Assembly (NCBI GenBank): GCA_023627715.1
Contig: JAMAHW010000125.1
Coordinates: 1 to 64,000, forward strand
Direction of reading: 5' to 3'
DNA length: 64,000 nt
Origin: Periconia sp. R9002
Taxonomy: Eukaryota > Ascomycota > Dothideomycetes > Pleosporales > Periconiaceae
A program made the translations under genes and the position numbers. Positions 43,842 to 54,755 of this stretch are shown here, piece after piece (within the stretch, counting starts at the first letter, position 1; the number at the start of each line of letters is the position of its first letter). Under the pieces are notes generated by a model that saw only the letters and a program-made list of their open reading frames with translations, was not told the origin of the DNA and did not search any database.

Positions 43842-45346
43842 ATGTTGATCCATGTCCTTTTGACTTCTGTTGTTGCAGGTACCGTCGCATTAGCGACAGA
43901 TTTGCCTGTGGCTAATATTTATGCTCGACATCGTTCAAGTAAACGCGCAGATAATCAAACTTCGTTCAATGGACCATACAGCACAAAAGGAAGAGATATA
44001 GTTGACCGCAATGGTCAGAAGGTTACTTGGGCCGGGGTCAACTGGCCGATGAGTGGCATGTACCGCAAATTCAGGGACCTGCTTCACCGTACTAACGGTT
44101 GTAACAGGGGAGACTATGATTCCCGAAGGCCTGGAGTGGGCTTCTGCCGAAGAAATTCTCGATGATATCAAAGGCGTAGGATTCAATTACATCAGAATGT
44201 ATGTCTCCATCAACGATCATTTTTTGATATAAGCTCATTACTAACTTAGCATACAGGGGCTACGCCATCCAAATGATAGATCAAGTTTATGATAGAAATG
44301 GCGTCGACGTTCCCCTCGAGGAAGCATTGATAGACGCACTGGGCCCAGTGAACGGTTCTAAGGTCACCGAAGAAATCGTTGCTAAAAACCCAGGATGGAC
44401 ATCCAACACCACTCGCTTCGAAATCTGGAGTGACATCACCCGAATCGCTGCCAAAAAGGGGATTTTCATCAGCCCAGACGTGCACACCGGAAAGGCGAAA
44501 TGGTGTTGCTCGCATATTGATGGCAATGCTTGGTTCGAAGATTTGCAGTTTCCAGCCGATAAATGGCGTCGCGGCCTCGCTTTTGTAGCAAACTGGGCCA
44601 AAGACCATCCCAATGTTGTCAGCATGTCTCTTCGCAACGAATTGCGCGAGTCGTGGAACGTCACCACCCTCATGTACAACTGGCAGACTCTTGTGGGAAA
44701 TATGACGGCGGGAGCCGACTCGATTCACGAGGCTAACCCGGACATCCTGATTCTTTGGTCGGGTATGCAATATGCTCAGGATCTCTCAGCACTCACCAGC
44801 GGCAAGAACCTTCTCACTGCGCCTTGCTACAAATGCACGGCAATCCGCGATGCTCATCGTCGTGAGCCAGAGTACTTCAACCTTGATGACCACGCATGGG
44901 CCGACAAGATTGTTTGGGAACTTCACATTTACGACATGAGCGAAGACCAAGATACCGGCACTTGTCCCATCATCGAAGCCGGCCTATATCGGAACGGATT
45001 TAATTCTTTGGGGATAGATGCACCACCAGCTTGCAACATTACGAATGACTGCCCTAAAACTGTCCGTGAGACGCCCGTCATACTCTCGGAATTTGGAAGT
45101 GCCCAGGACGAGACACTATTCAACCACACACTCAATAATTGTTTGCGCGAGTATACGATAGAGCACGATGTGAGCTGGATGATGTGGTCTATTGCTGGGT
45201 CATATAGAATTAGATCGGGAGTTCAGGGTATGTCTGATACTTGGGCTTTGACGAATGCTGAGTGGAATGGATGGAACTATGAGGAAGGAATTGAAAAGTG
45301 GTGGAAGCCTTGGGTGAAGGCAATGAATGTGACGTGGGTTGTTTGA
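43842..45346 (+). CDS. Secreted glycoside hydrolase family 5 (cellulase-like) enzyme
   Basis: Extracellular glycosidase with a GH5 TIM barrel. Three exons, 43842-44055, 44108-44198 and 44257-45346, encode 464 residues. MLIHVLLTSVVAGTVALAT is a signal peptide, which decides the start. GRDIVDRNGQKVTWAGVNWP is the usual first strand. The acid/base Glu is in MSLRNELRESWN and the nucleophile Glu in VILSEFGSAQDE, both with correct spacing. GNAWFEDLQFPADKW and WELHIYDMS are typical of the fungal subgroup. Several NxT/S sites suit a glycoprotein. The first intron appears to use a GC donor (44056-44107, branch TACTAAC), the only choice that gives SGETMIPEGLEW. No carbohydrate-binding module is present. 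The exact beta-glycan substrate is not determined. Confidence 0.9.
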
Positions 45347-45766
45347 ACACTGCTTTTTATATCACAGACAATCTTAATTTCCATCGCATAATATGGCTTC
45401 AAAACTCCAGCAATCGGCCCTCTGTGGTTTCCAAGAATTTATATGCATCAGGATTGTATAGAACTGACTGCCCTTCAAGCTTATAAAATCTTATCATCGT
45501 AAATTATGCTCTGCTTGGCAAAACCCAGCTTTCTCACTCACGAGATATCAGGAATCACAATCTGCGAGTACAACATCAAATTCCCCCCATCTATGGCCAC
45601 ACACATGATTAAAACTGTATAAAAACTGAAAGCAAACAAAGCGTTTGAAAAAGCACAACCCCTCTGAAACAGATACACCTCTCCTCTCTACACTCCGCAC
45701 CTCCCGAGACCTCTGAGTATTGTCCGTTATCAAGTCTACTGAATGAGCAGCTTTGCTCTTGACGAA
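45347..45766. other. Convergent gap after GH5
   Basis: 420 bp between the GH5 stop and the last exon of the repeat-protein gene on the other strand, with nothing else supported. Confidence 0.5.
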
Positions 45767-46790
45767 TCAGTATGCATGAGGCGCTTGATGTACGCGCTAG
45801 TTCTAGAAAACATTAGCAATGAGCGACATAGAGTAGACGTGGATGCTTATGAAACTTACCAAAGATCCACGGCGATAGTGCTTGACTTCAGATGCGGGAG
45901 CGTAGCCGGGAGGGGAGGATCCCTGAGTTAAGACACGTCAATTGCTTGAATCAGTAATCAATTCCGGTTCCACTTACGGAGTACGACTTTGAAAAAGTTA
46001 GAAATTACTCAATAAAGTCAGAAGCAATGGGTGTTTGGCTTAGACTTACCTTCTTGGGATCCGCGTACCCTTCACCTTGCTCTCCGCCGCCGATATCGAG
46101 GTCAATGTCTAAATCAAGAAAGTTTGCTTCATCCTCTCCACTTTCGTACCCTCCAGTCCTTTTCTTCAAGCCCTGAAAAGGTGTGTCAAATTAGCCATTC
46201 TGAAACATACGAGCATGCAAAATTTTACTTACGAGGTCGAGAAGATCGGCCAATCCGTCGCCCCCCTCTTCGTCATCTCTCTTCTTCAAGCCCTAAAAAG
46301 TTCATCAGATCAGCCATTTTAAAACGCAACATTTGTGCAGGTCGTTGCTCACGAGGTCGAGGAAATTCGCTAGGCCCTCTTCGCCTTCTTCGCCGCTCTG
46401 CTCCTCATCTTCGGTATCTCTCTTCTTCACGCTCTGAAGACACAAGTCAGTCTATATCTTCACATAAACATCGATTCACCCCAGGAATCAACTCACACGA
46501 GCAATATCAATGTCGGCGTCGACGTCAATGAAACTTCCTTCCTCCTCTTTATGCCCGTAGTATCCGCCGTGCCTCTTCGCCACATGCTGCCATTGCATCA
46601 GTCAATGTGTCCTCTGGGTACGAGTTGACGAACTCACCAGCAAATCCCTCAATCCGGTGTCAGCATTGACGTTGTCCAAGGCCCTGTGAAGAACGCCATC
46701 GCTCCGTTGCTGCGGAACTGGGCTGGGGAATGCGATGGGTGCCGCAAGGGCAGGGAGGACCAGGGTAAGGGAGGCAATAAGGTACTTCAT
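45767..46790 (-). CDS. Secreted repeat protein with Kex2-type sites (candidate KEP or peptide precursor)
   Basis: Eight phase-0 exons, 46790-46638, 46586-46497, 46433-46353, 46292-46233, 46172-46050, 45986-45978, 45922-45860 and 45796-45767, encode about 202 residues. MKYLIASLTLVLPALAAP is a signal peptide. Exons 2-5 each carry one repeat opening with a dibasic site: HVAKR|HGGYYGHKEEEG, SVKKR|DTEDEEQSGEEG, GLKKR|DDEEGGDGLADL and GLKKR|TGGYESGEDE. The units are acidic and mostly carry FLDL, LLDL or DVDAD-type segments. A Tyr/Pro-rich tail follows with HYRR. Kex2 cleavage would release four or five peptides. No named family matches. The architecture is that of Kex2-processed repeat proteins. 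The last acceptor is uncertain: 45796 adds RVHQAPHAY, while an acceptor 7 bp earlier gives a stop after one codon. No UstYa-like or other tailoring gene is visible nearby. Confidence 0.72.
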
Positions 46791-48778
46791 TTTGATGATG
46801 GTGGTGAAATTTGTTGGTAACGAAAGACTTTGGTGAGGTGTTTGGTTTTGATGTGTAACAGGATGTAAACGAGTGACTGAATGAGTGTGTGCTTTTGAAA
46901 TTCAGCGGTCTGAAGGGAGTTTATATATCTCTGGATCGCGGTGTCTTAGCATGCGGTTTCCTCTCATTCAGCATTCATTTTTTTTTGTTCCCTTGGCGTA
47001 AAAGGCTTGCGAGGGGCTTTGGAGGTCTACTGTGTGATACTTCGCGTGGGCTATGTCGGTGGTTCGCTGGGGTGTTTTCTTTTGAGAATATGCGGCTTGT
47101 AAGCCACCTGTAACTTGGACACGGAGAGTTGTAGGACTTTGTGCCGTAGTACAACACTGAGCCTTGCATATTTGGATAAAATTTCTCACTTCGTTGATAA
47201 TTATCACATATGCCTACAGTCCTATATTTTTTGTTCTTGCCAACGAGTGATTTACCCAACTTGCTCAATGAAGACGGAACTCTTGACCATAACATCTTCT
47301 ATAAGTTGGCCATAACAAAGCAGAAATATCAATACACCTTAGCCCTACGATAGAGATGCACATTTCTATAAATCAAAAAGAAAGGAAAACCAACCCTACA
47401 CGAACCGCCACAAATACGTGCCCGGACAGCCGAGAGGAGATCCGTATCAGCCACAGACGACAGTTCAATCCAGATTGCTCACTCCGGGGAAACAAAGTTG
47501 ATAAATCTTCAGCATGAGGAACTAGGCATCCATCTCGGGTTTTTTAATCGGCATGAAAATCAATTACAGGGAGCGCCACTGTTGAGCAAATCCACCAAAG
47601 CGCATTGATGGTCGAATGCCACATTGGCGATCATCAATGAAGGCTGATATGAGGAACAGAAAGGGAGATTAGGTATTACGAGATAATGGACAAGGAGTGT
47701 TATGTGTATGATTGTTGATAGATTTCTTTGATGTTTCAAGATTTCCTTTGTTCGTTGATTGCTAGCAAACTACTAGCAATAGGTGAAGCAAACACCTAGC
47801 ATGTACATATAGAGCTCTCTCTCAATATCTGAATATAATCAGCTTCTTCCTTTGAGCACATTTGGCCCTTATTGACATTGATGAGACTAGATGTAGAATA
47901 GAGCAGAGCACTAAAATGCCGGCATTCTAGATGAAGAACATAAGACAATGGACCTTCACAACTATTCCTTGTATTAACATCATTAAATATGAAGTAGAAA
48001 CGCTTCATCTTACACCAACATCACTCTCTTTCCCCTCCCCTGCCAGATAAAACCTTCATCACAGCTTTGCATCCCTGGCACCAGCACCATCGTCCTTCTT
48101 TCCAGTGTGGTTGACCCCTCGACATCTGCTGAGTATTTGTCTCCAGCTTCTCGGTGGAAGGTACAAGGAGGCCTGCCATTTCTATGCGTGATGCGAGAAA
48201 AACACTGGGTGTCGGAGTCACGACGACGAAAAAGCGTAAAAGGAGTTTGAAGTTTAGAGAGATTAAACCCCCCTCCCATCTATATATACAATGTAGCAGA
48301 GCATGATTTTCCATCCTTATGAGATACACCAACGGTTCCATCACAACTAGTCAGCACCCATCGATGAGCCTCCAGCCATAAAATATGAGGTACACGACCG
48401 CGAATCCTGGGATGATTACAGGGTGACCTAGCGTAATTCAAGCGTCTGCCAAAGCATTCCCGAACGTCTGGGGAAGTTATGAGTAACCGGATGAACGCCG
48501 CTATACAAATGGAAATCATTTTGGCTGAGAAACGACAAACAAACACCTCAACGGACCTATCTCGAGGAGTTACATTTGTATCAAACTCACATTGTTTATG
48601 ATACTACTCGTAGTGCGTCTTCTGGTCTGACGGAGGGCATTGCCATCACTGCGTAGCCTCCGCCGCATACATTCACTTACCTACGTGCAGTGGGATTGAT
48701 GGTATAGAGAAGATGTAAAAAAATTCGATGTATTAAGATCATGATCAGGTTCTCGTGTACACCCGAAAAAGAGACAGG
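46791..48778. other. 2 kb gap between repeat protein and SDR
   Basis: Includes the repeat-protein promoter. Overlapping minus-strand frames at 48010-48344 and 48280-48546 are short and unrecognised. No other gene, RNA or repeat is supported. Confidence 0.4.
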
Positions 48779-49626
48779 TCATTGAATCGAAAATCCCCCA
48801 TCGACTATCATGGAAGCACCGACCATATAGCTGCTTGCCTCCGAGTGCAGAAAAGCAACGCAATCTCCGATCTCCTCCATATCCGCAAAACGCCCCAGAG
48901 GGACCTTCAGCTTTTCGTTATACATCTTGCTGCCTTCTGCCATGCTGGCTCCAATTAGAGGCGTCGAAACATAGCCAGGGCAGATGGCATTGATTTTGAT
49001 ACCCTGGGGTGCCATGGCGGCTGCATCTGCCTTGGTCATGCCGACGACTGCGTGTTTGCTTGTGGCATACGCGGTAGCTGGAAGGTTCGCTGAAGGTCCT
49101 ATGATTCCGTACATAGAGGACATATTCACAATTGAGCCTCGATAGGCGCGGTACGAGCCTGACTTCTTCTCCTGCTTAAGCATTTGCCGTATCTGCGCCC
49201 TTGCACACAACCACACGCCTGTCGTGTTCACAGATATAACGCGCTCGAAATCTTCCTTCTCGATTTCATCCGTCGTCTTGACTGCGCCACCTATCCCCGC
49301 ATTGTTGAATGCATAGTCGATACGACCGAATTTCTTAACCGTCTGTTCTACGCTGTCATTCACAGCTTTTTCATCAGCTACATCAAGCTGGATCTCTTCG
49401 ATATCCACATCGCTGTAGTTCTTTTTGAGCTCTTTGATGGTGTCTGAAACGGGATTCCGGTCGAGCAACGCAAACTGCCGAACCCCTTGCCGGGCGAGCG
49501 AGTAGGCCGCAAACTGACCGATACCTATGGTCTTGTTAGAGATCAGAGGAGGGCGGATTGTGACCGGCGAGTCGTACCGGACCCTGCGCCCGTGATATAT
49601 GCGACTCCCTTCAAAGCGAAAGACAT
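48779..49626 (-). CDS. Classical short-chain dehydrogenase/reductase
   Basis: NAD(P)-dependent oxidoreductase with a Rossmann fold. Exons 49626-49578 and 49524-48779 (53-bp intron) encode 264 residues. The spliced N-terminus reads MSFALKGVAYITGAGSGIGQ, restoring the TGxxxGIG cofactor motif, which confirms the intron. LLDRN after the second strand suggests an acidic residue favouring NAD, though this is weak. NNAG, the catalytic Ser in VNMSSMYG, YATSK, and PGYVSTPLIG are all present, and the C-terminus is GGFSIQ. Substrate is unknown. Its promoter faces the Pif1-like gene across 606 bp. Confidence 0.92.
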
Positions 49627-50232
49627 GACTACAGCAAAGACTGCGGAATCCAAACAACGTGTATAGTAACGTCTGATGCTACCTATATAGACACTTCACA
49701 ATGTAAAGATGAGAGACGGGAGGTTTATTAGTGGGACTCAAGTCCTCGGATGTACATGTATAGCGGTACGAGACGCAAGCCCGTGATTCTGGGCATCGTT
49801 CGTGGACACCCCGCACGCTCTACTACGCCATTTCGTCCCGCCAGTTTCAAGGTAGGATGCGGAGAAACCATGGGGCATCTGCGCGAGTAATTGAGAACCC
49901 ATAGAGGGGGATACATGACTCACTCAATATTCTTTCATTGCGGGTTGATCTGGCAGAGCCTCACAGCTAAGTCAATTGTTTTACAATGCAATTTGATATA
50001 TTGTGGCTATGCGGCATCATGTAAATGTATGGAGTTGAAACGAACAGTACATCAAACGGTATGGATCTGATTGGCTATTGGAGTTGCTCTTGGCACGTGA
50101 TCACGCGATTAGCGTCGTCCCGTGCGTTTTTCCTCGATACGCGTCATATACCTAGGTACTGTACTAAGCATCAAGCTGCATGCAACCGCGCACCACTCAA
50201 CCTTATAATCGCCCTAACCTGCGGCTCCAACC
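49627..50232. promoter_or_regulatory. Divergent promoter of SDR and the Pif1-like gene
   Basis: 606 bp between divergent start codons. A CACGTGATCACG segment near 50094 contains an E-box-like CACGTG core overlapping the TGATCA palindrome. No gene is supported. Confidence 0.45.
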
Positions 50233-52080
50233 ATGACCGCCAATCCTCGCCACCTCGTACAAACTTCCACCGAAGCCAAAATTGCATACAAGCGCAGCGG
50301 ATATAGCATATCCACATTCAAGCAACGGTCTTTGGAACGTGGCGCAGAGTTGGATGCGCGCGCGGAACGTCTTCGAGAGAAGGAGGAACGGCGCAAATTT
50401 CTCAAGAACAAACGCGAAGACCGAGAAAAGAAGGAACGACAAGCAAGGGAGAAGAATGGGGTTGGGCTTGCGACGCAGCTGATTGGATACAGTCACACGC
50501 AGGCTCAGCTGAAGAGTGGCATGGAAGCTTTCTTGGGATATTCCAAAAAGAAGAAGGCGGAGGAGCAGAAAATACAGGAAGCGAAAGATGCCGAGCTGCG
50601 CAGGACTCTAGAAGCTATTACCGAAGAGGTTACGAGGGAACCTTGGGACGACGACGGCGGCGAGTTGCCAGACTTAGGCACAATACCCGACAATGGCGGA
50701 GATATATGGAAGGACGATGACTTGGACGACGATGCCCTAATAGAAGCCCACGACTTAGCTCTTTCGGATCCAATCGAGGAACCTCTGCCAAAGCCGCACA
50801 CAAAACCTCCAGCCACCAGCATACCTACCCCTGTGAATCCCATCGCGCAGAAGCTTCTTAAACCGCAATCGCCAAAGGAAGACGCAGGTTTCGTTCGTCT
50901 ACACGGCCCAATAGATAAGACTATTGAAGCCGTTCTCGACAAACTCCCCGAGCCTCTGATCGAGTTGCTGTCTCAAGACACAGCGAAAGAACCCGCCGTC
51001 TGGAACCCGGCACTATCACTTCTCCACAAACTCAACCCGCATGGTCTTCCCCCGCATCGTCTGCGCGTCAAAATCGGTTGTGTGGTCATTTTGCTTCAAG
51101 ACTCGAACAATAGTGCCAGGGCCTCGAATATTCAGCATCTCCAGATACTTCGAATGGATAATGGACGATTAGAATGCTGGGTCCTCGATGGAGAGTTGAA
51201 GGGTACGAAAACCTTTCTTACTCGCACAGCCTTTCCAGCTTGTCACCACAACGACAAGAGATACCCCTTCCAGAGACTACAGTTCCCTATCAAAGTTGCC
51301 AAGGATCGTGAGCCTGTCAAAATCACAAAGGAAGTACTCCCGACCTCGTATAAGATGCCTTTGCTCGCAAGAGAGGGGACCAAGTCATCGCCCCACGTCT
51401 TCAAAAAACCAGAACCTAAGAGTCTCAAGCCACAGAAGAGCACACAGAACAACCCTGCCTTCAAGCTTCCAGGTTTGCCGGCTTCTAAGATAAGCCCAGC
51501 ACAACCGCAGCCACGGCCACAACCACCACCACCCGCTGAATTCGATGGGTGGGCCGACTTCCTAGACAGCAGTACACAGATTGCTCGGGAACTCTCCGAT
51601 GAACCCGCTAAGCCGTCGATCGCACCTGTTCCCCAGAATTCGAGCTCTCAATCGTCGAAGGGCGCCTCACAATTCTCTGGCAAGGACTTCGATTTCTCAC
51701 TGTCAAATCTTACCGAGTCCCCGCGAAATTCCCTCGAAGTCAAAAACCCAGCCACCAATCCTCCTCCGAGGCAAAGTTCCTCGAAATCCGCCATCAAGAA
51801 TGCCGTATCGACGCCTAGTCAGAAACAAGGCTGTTCCTCTTCGACTCCCCCCTTCCAGCCCTCTACGTACCTGAAACGGAAATTTGGCCCAGACACCACC
51901 ACACCGCCGACTGTACCTCGAAAGAAGATGGCAATTTCGCCTCCACGACCGGATGTCGTGTACAGTGCCCCTTCAAGCAGCCGTCTGAAGGTAGCGATGC
52001 CTCCTTTATTTGACGAGTTCTGCCTTTCGACACAGGATGTCACGAGCCTACTCGCCGACGATCTTGATGACTTTTCTTGA
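50233..52080 (+). CDS. Protein with a Pif1/Helitron-helicase-like C-terminal segment but no ATPase motifs
   Basis: Single exon, 615 residues. Residues 25-130 are a long charged helix (ERGAELDARAERLREKEERR, then REDREKKERQAREKNG), probably a coiled coil, with GVGLATQLIGYSHTQAQL and MEAFLGYSKKKK. An acidic stretch (EPWDDDGGELPD, KDDDLDDDAL) follows. Residues about 255-360 hold the one globular part: LLHKLNPHGLPPHRLRVKIG, CVVILLQDSN, LECWVLDGELKGTKTFLTRT and RYPFQRLQFPIKVA. In order and spacing this follows the C-terminal part of Pif1/Helitron helicases (LNPxGLPPHxLxLKxGAPxMLLRN to PFxxxRRQFPxxLA). No Walker A or B or other helicase motif is visible, so it should be catalytically dead. The rest is Ser/Pro-rich with two acidic Trp/Phe patches, DGWADFLDS and ADDLDDFS. 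Nuclear location is inferred from the basic composition. Confidence 0.7.
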   Translation: MTANPRHLVQTSTEAKIAYKRSGYSISTFKQRSLERGAELDARAERLREKEERRKFLKNKREDREKKERQAREKNGVGLATQLIGYSHTQAQLKSGMEAFLGYSKKKKAEEQKIQEAKDAELRRTLEAITEEVTREPWDDDGGELPDLGTIPDNGGDIWKDDDLDDDALIEAHDLALSDPIEEPLPKPHTKPPATSIPTPVNPIAQKLLKPQSPKEDAGFVRLHGPIDKTIEAVLDKLPEPLIELLSQDTAKEPAVWNPALSLLHKLNPHGLPPHRLRVKIGCVVILLQDSNNSARASNIQHLQILRMDNGRLECWVLDGELKGTKTFLTRTAFPACHHNDKRYPFQRLQFPIKVAKDREPVKITKEVLPTSYKMPLLAREGTKSSPHVFKKPEPKSLKPQKSTQNNPAFKLPGLPASKISPAQPQPRPQPPPPAEFDGWADFLDSSTQIARELSDEPAKPSIAPVPQNSSSQSSKGASQFSGKDFDFSLSNLTESPRNSLEVKNPATNPPPRQSSSKSAIKNAVSTPSQKQGCSSSTPPFQPSTYLKRKFGPDTTTPPTVPRKKMAISPPRPDVVYSAPSSSRLKVAMPPLFDEFCLSTQDVTSLLADDLDDFS

Positions 52081-52294
52081 TTTGCATCGCTTTCATGCCT
52101 GATTATGCGGGGTTGAATCTTTATTTGTTGTTTCATTAATTATTTATTTCGGTTTTATTTTAGAGATACCCCCCAATTTGCCATGCATCATGCCATGTCC
52201 ACAATAGTAGGAGTGTTGGATATCGCATCTGGTATATATTCTTATGAAACATGTTCTTCTTATCAAGCCTCGAAACAAATGTAGATCTTGAACG

Positions 52295-53661
52295 TCATAT
52301 TATCATGGTGCCATCGCCGTCGTCTGCATTGCTAGCACCCTCTTCGTCCTCACCATCCGACTCATCTAGATCCTCAATCGCATACGTTAAGATAGCAGCC
52401 ACGTTCCCTAGCGCCTCCAATCTCTTCCCGCTCTCATGTAGCGAGCTCAGCACTCTAACTTCGCCACCCTCTTCTTCCTTTACCCGATCGACGAGCTTCA
52501 CCCAGCGTTTTCTCTCGTTTACACTCTGCGCGCGGAATAGCGCGTTAGATATCATGAGTACTCCTCCACCCCTGCCTACCGCCCCTCTGGCGACAGCGCG
52601 CTCGACTTCCCTTGGTCCGTACCATGCGCGTGCATCGTCTTGCCGCATAAGTGTAAGGAAGCGGTCCATGAGCGCTGTTTCTCGCGCATACTTTGTGTCG
52701 GCGAGCTTTGTGGTGATGGCGGGAGAGGCGAGGACTTCTGAGAGGCTGTGGACGTGCGGGCTGGAGCTGTGCGCGACGAGGATATTAGGGAGGAGTGCGA
52801 GGAGAGGCTTGTTCGTGGTTCGTGTTGCTTCGGCCTTGATATAGGATAGGAAAGCTGTTGCTACGAAACCTGGGGACGCAAGGAGGAGGGGTATCGTTTT
52901 ATCGGTCTGTGAAGTATCTTTTGCCGCCGAGGGATTCGATAAATCGAGATGACGAAGTAACGTCGAGAGAACCGTTGAATAGAACTTCTCCATCCCCTTG
53001 TCGTGTCCGCCTGCATCTCCTTTCCGCTTCCTCGGCACCGCAACCTCGACCCGCTGCCGCAGAATCGTCTGATGCTCTGTGATTAGACATATATTCGCCA
53101 GTCCCTCGCCCATGACCACCGCCCAGAGCTCCGCGCGCCTCTCGGTATCACACGCCTCGCGCAGCATCTCAACGGCCACGCTATCCCACCCATCTCCCTT
53201 CTCGAGCGTAAACTTCCGATTCAGCTCAAGGTCGAGCGTGTGGTGCGATCCGAGCTTCACGTGTTCGTTCTCTGAGGCTACGCGCCCCGCGACATGTAGT
53301 TGGCCGGAGCCTATGTCGAAGTCGGTCGAGGTGACGGTTACGCTGAGGTCGAGGACGATGCGCTGCGAGGCGGTGCTGCCGGCATCGGAGGTCTTGGTTA
53401 CACGTCGGACGGCGCGCGCGCGGAGGAGGTCGGTTGGTTGGATCAAGTTGTAGGCGTGCCACTTGGGAGACCTGTTAGCCTTGAGGTCTGTTGTTCTTCT
53501 CTCTATGATCTAAGGGTAGTATTTGTTCCAATATATGGGTGTTTCACAAGATGAGAATGCGGGTTTGATCTTCTTCTTACCATGTCTTCTGGTTCTTCTG
53601 GCTGGAGGACGGCGAAGCCTGAGCCATCTTTGCGGTCAATTTGCTGCTTAAGGAGGCGCAT
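52295..53661 (-). CDS. dom34: Dom34/Pelota ribosome rescue factor
   Basis: eRF1-like factor that with Hbs1 splits stalled ribosomes in no-go and non-stop mRNA decay. Exons 53661-53581 and 53461-52295 (119-bp intron) encode 415 residues. Splicing at the CCCAAG acceptor gives MRLLKQQIDRKDGSG, then EDMWHAYNLIQPTDLLRARA, the standard Sm-like N-terminal domain. The central domain has WAVVMGEGLANICLITEHQT and the LASPGFVATAFLSYI helix. The C-terminal eRF1_3-type domain holds DRFLTLMRQDDARAWYGPRE, ISNALFRAQ and HESGKRLEALGNVAAILTYA. The protein ends in an acidic tail, typical for Dom34. As in the family there is no GGQ motif. Only 214 bp separate it from the convergent Pif1-like gene. Confidence 0.96.
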
Positions 53662-54755
53662 TTTGAGGCGTCGGCGCTGTTTGTATGAATGTTGAATGTG
53701 TTCACGAACTAGGGATGTAGAACGAGACCTCAAGGACTTAAAAAATAAGATGGCCTAGTTGGCAAAGACCCCTGATGCGGTCGTTAAGTTTCCTGTACAG
53801 TTGAAGCTTGCATTCCTGTGGTCGCGATGTGCTTTCCCTAGTGTTTAGTGGAGGGGTAGAGTGACGTGTGGTGGCAGGGAGTGCGGGCACTAGTGAATAG
53901 TGGGGGAGTCGAAAAAAAAAACATAAATCTTACTTCCGCACTCCAGTCGTCTCACGGCGTAACTACAACCTTTCCCCAGCAAGTTCATTCTGATGTTCAA
54001 CTCCTGCATTTCTCTAATTCGTAAGAACCCAATTTGAGAAGATTCGCCCGATGTGTTTCAGGTCTAAATCCATGTGTTCAACTTACTGAATACATTTATC
54101 GAAGCCATAAATAAAGACGTATCATTGATTGCGTCTGTAAGCATATGTTGAAGGCCCATTAATTAGCACGAGGCGTAAGGGATTTATCTTGTTCGGGTCA
54201 TCTCGGCTCTAGCCGACTATCTACGTAGAAGTTACCTCGGTTTATGAACACTGTCTTTGAATCACTATACTCTATATCGGCTTACAGTAACCCCGTGTGC
54301 ATAGATGTGTTCCCTGCGTGGCCAAACGATCCATGGTACATCAAAGACTAAGCATGCCCCGGCTAGTTCTATAATCTATTTGGGTGGTAAAAACTGGCCA
54401 CTTATGGCAATTGGTGATGCAGAAGACCTTGGTGTTGGATCACGACGAAGCATCAACTTCAGTACATTACCGGGTTTGGCACACCCTAGGAATGCTATCT
54501 AACAAGAATTAAAGTCTAGATCGTATGTTAGCGTATGCAAAAGCTACGTTGAGGGGATGTTTAATAGTATTCTAAAGTAGAAAGTGTAATTGATAGCATT
54601 TCCACAACCTAGCTAAATTCCATAATGTACATATAGAGGAGACTCTTTCTTTCCTTGACCTTCATAGGTTCTTCTTACTTTTTTTCCATGTCGAAAAGAC
54701 CTTGATGACCATCTCTCTCTTCCTTTCCTCAATGAGAACCTGAACAATTTTCAAG
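53662..54755. other. 1.1 kb gap before the PAN-like gene
   Basis: Contains the dom34 upstream region and AT-rich sequence. A plus-strand frame at 54305-54502 is unrecognised. No gene is supported. Confidence 0.45.

Noticed and set aside
43526..44165. Longer N-terminal extensions of GH5 and overlapping frames upstream
   Set aside because: The Met at 43842 begins a clear signal peptide; upstream residues do not resemble coding sequence.
48010..48546. Three overlapping minus-strand frames of 88-107 codons
   Set aside because: Frames overlap one another, have no domain or convincing splice sites, and look like chance.
45347..50232. RiPP biosynthetic cluster around the repeat protein
   Set aside because: I looked for UstYa-like, tyrosinase, methyltransferase or oxidase partners. 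Only GH5 and an SDR flank it, so a cluster is not supported.
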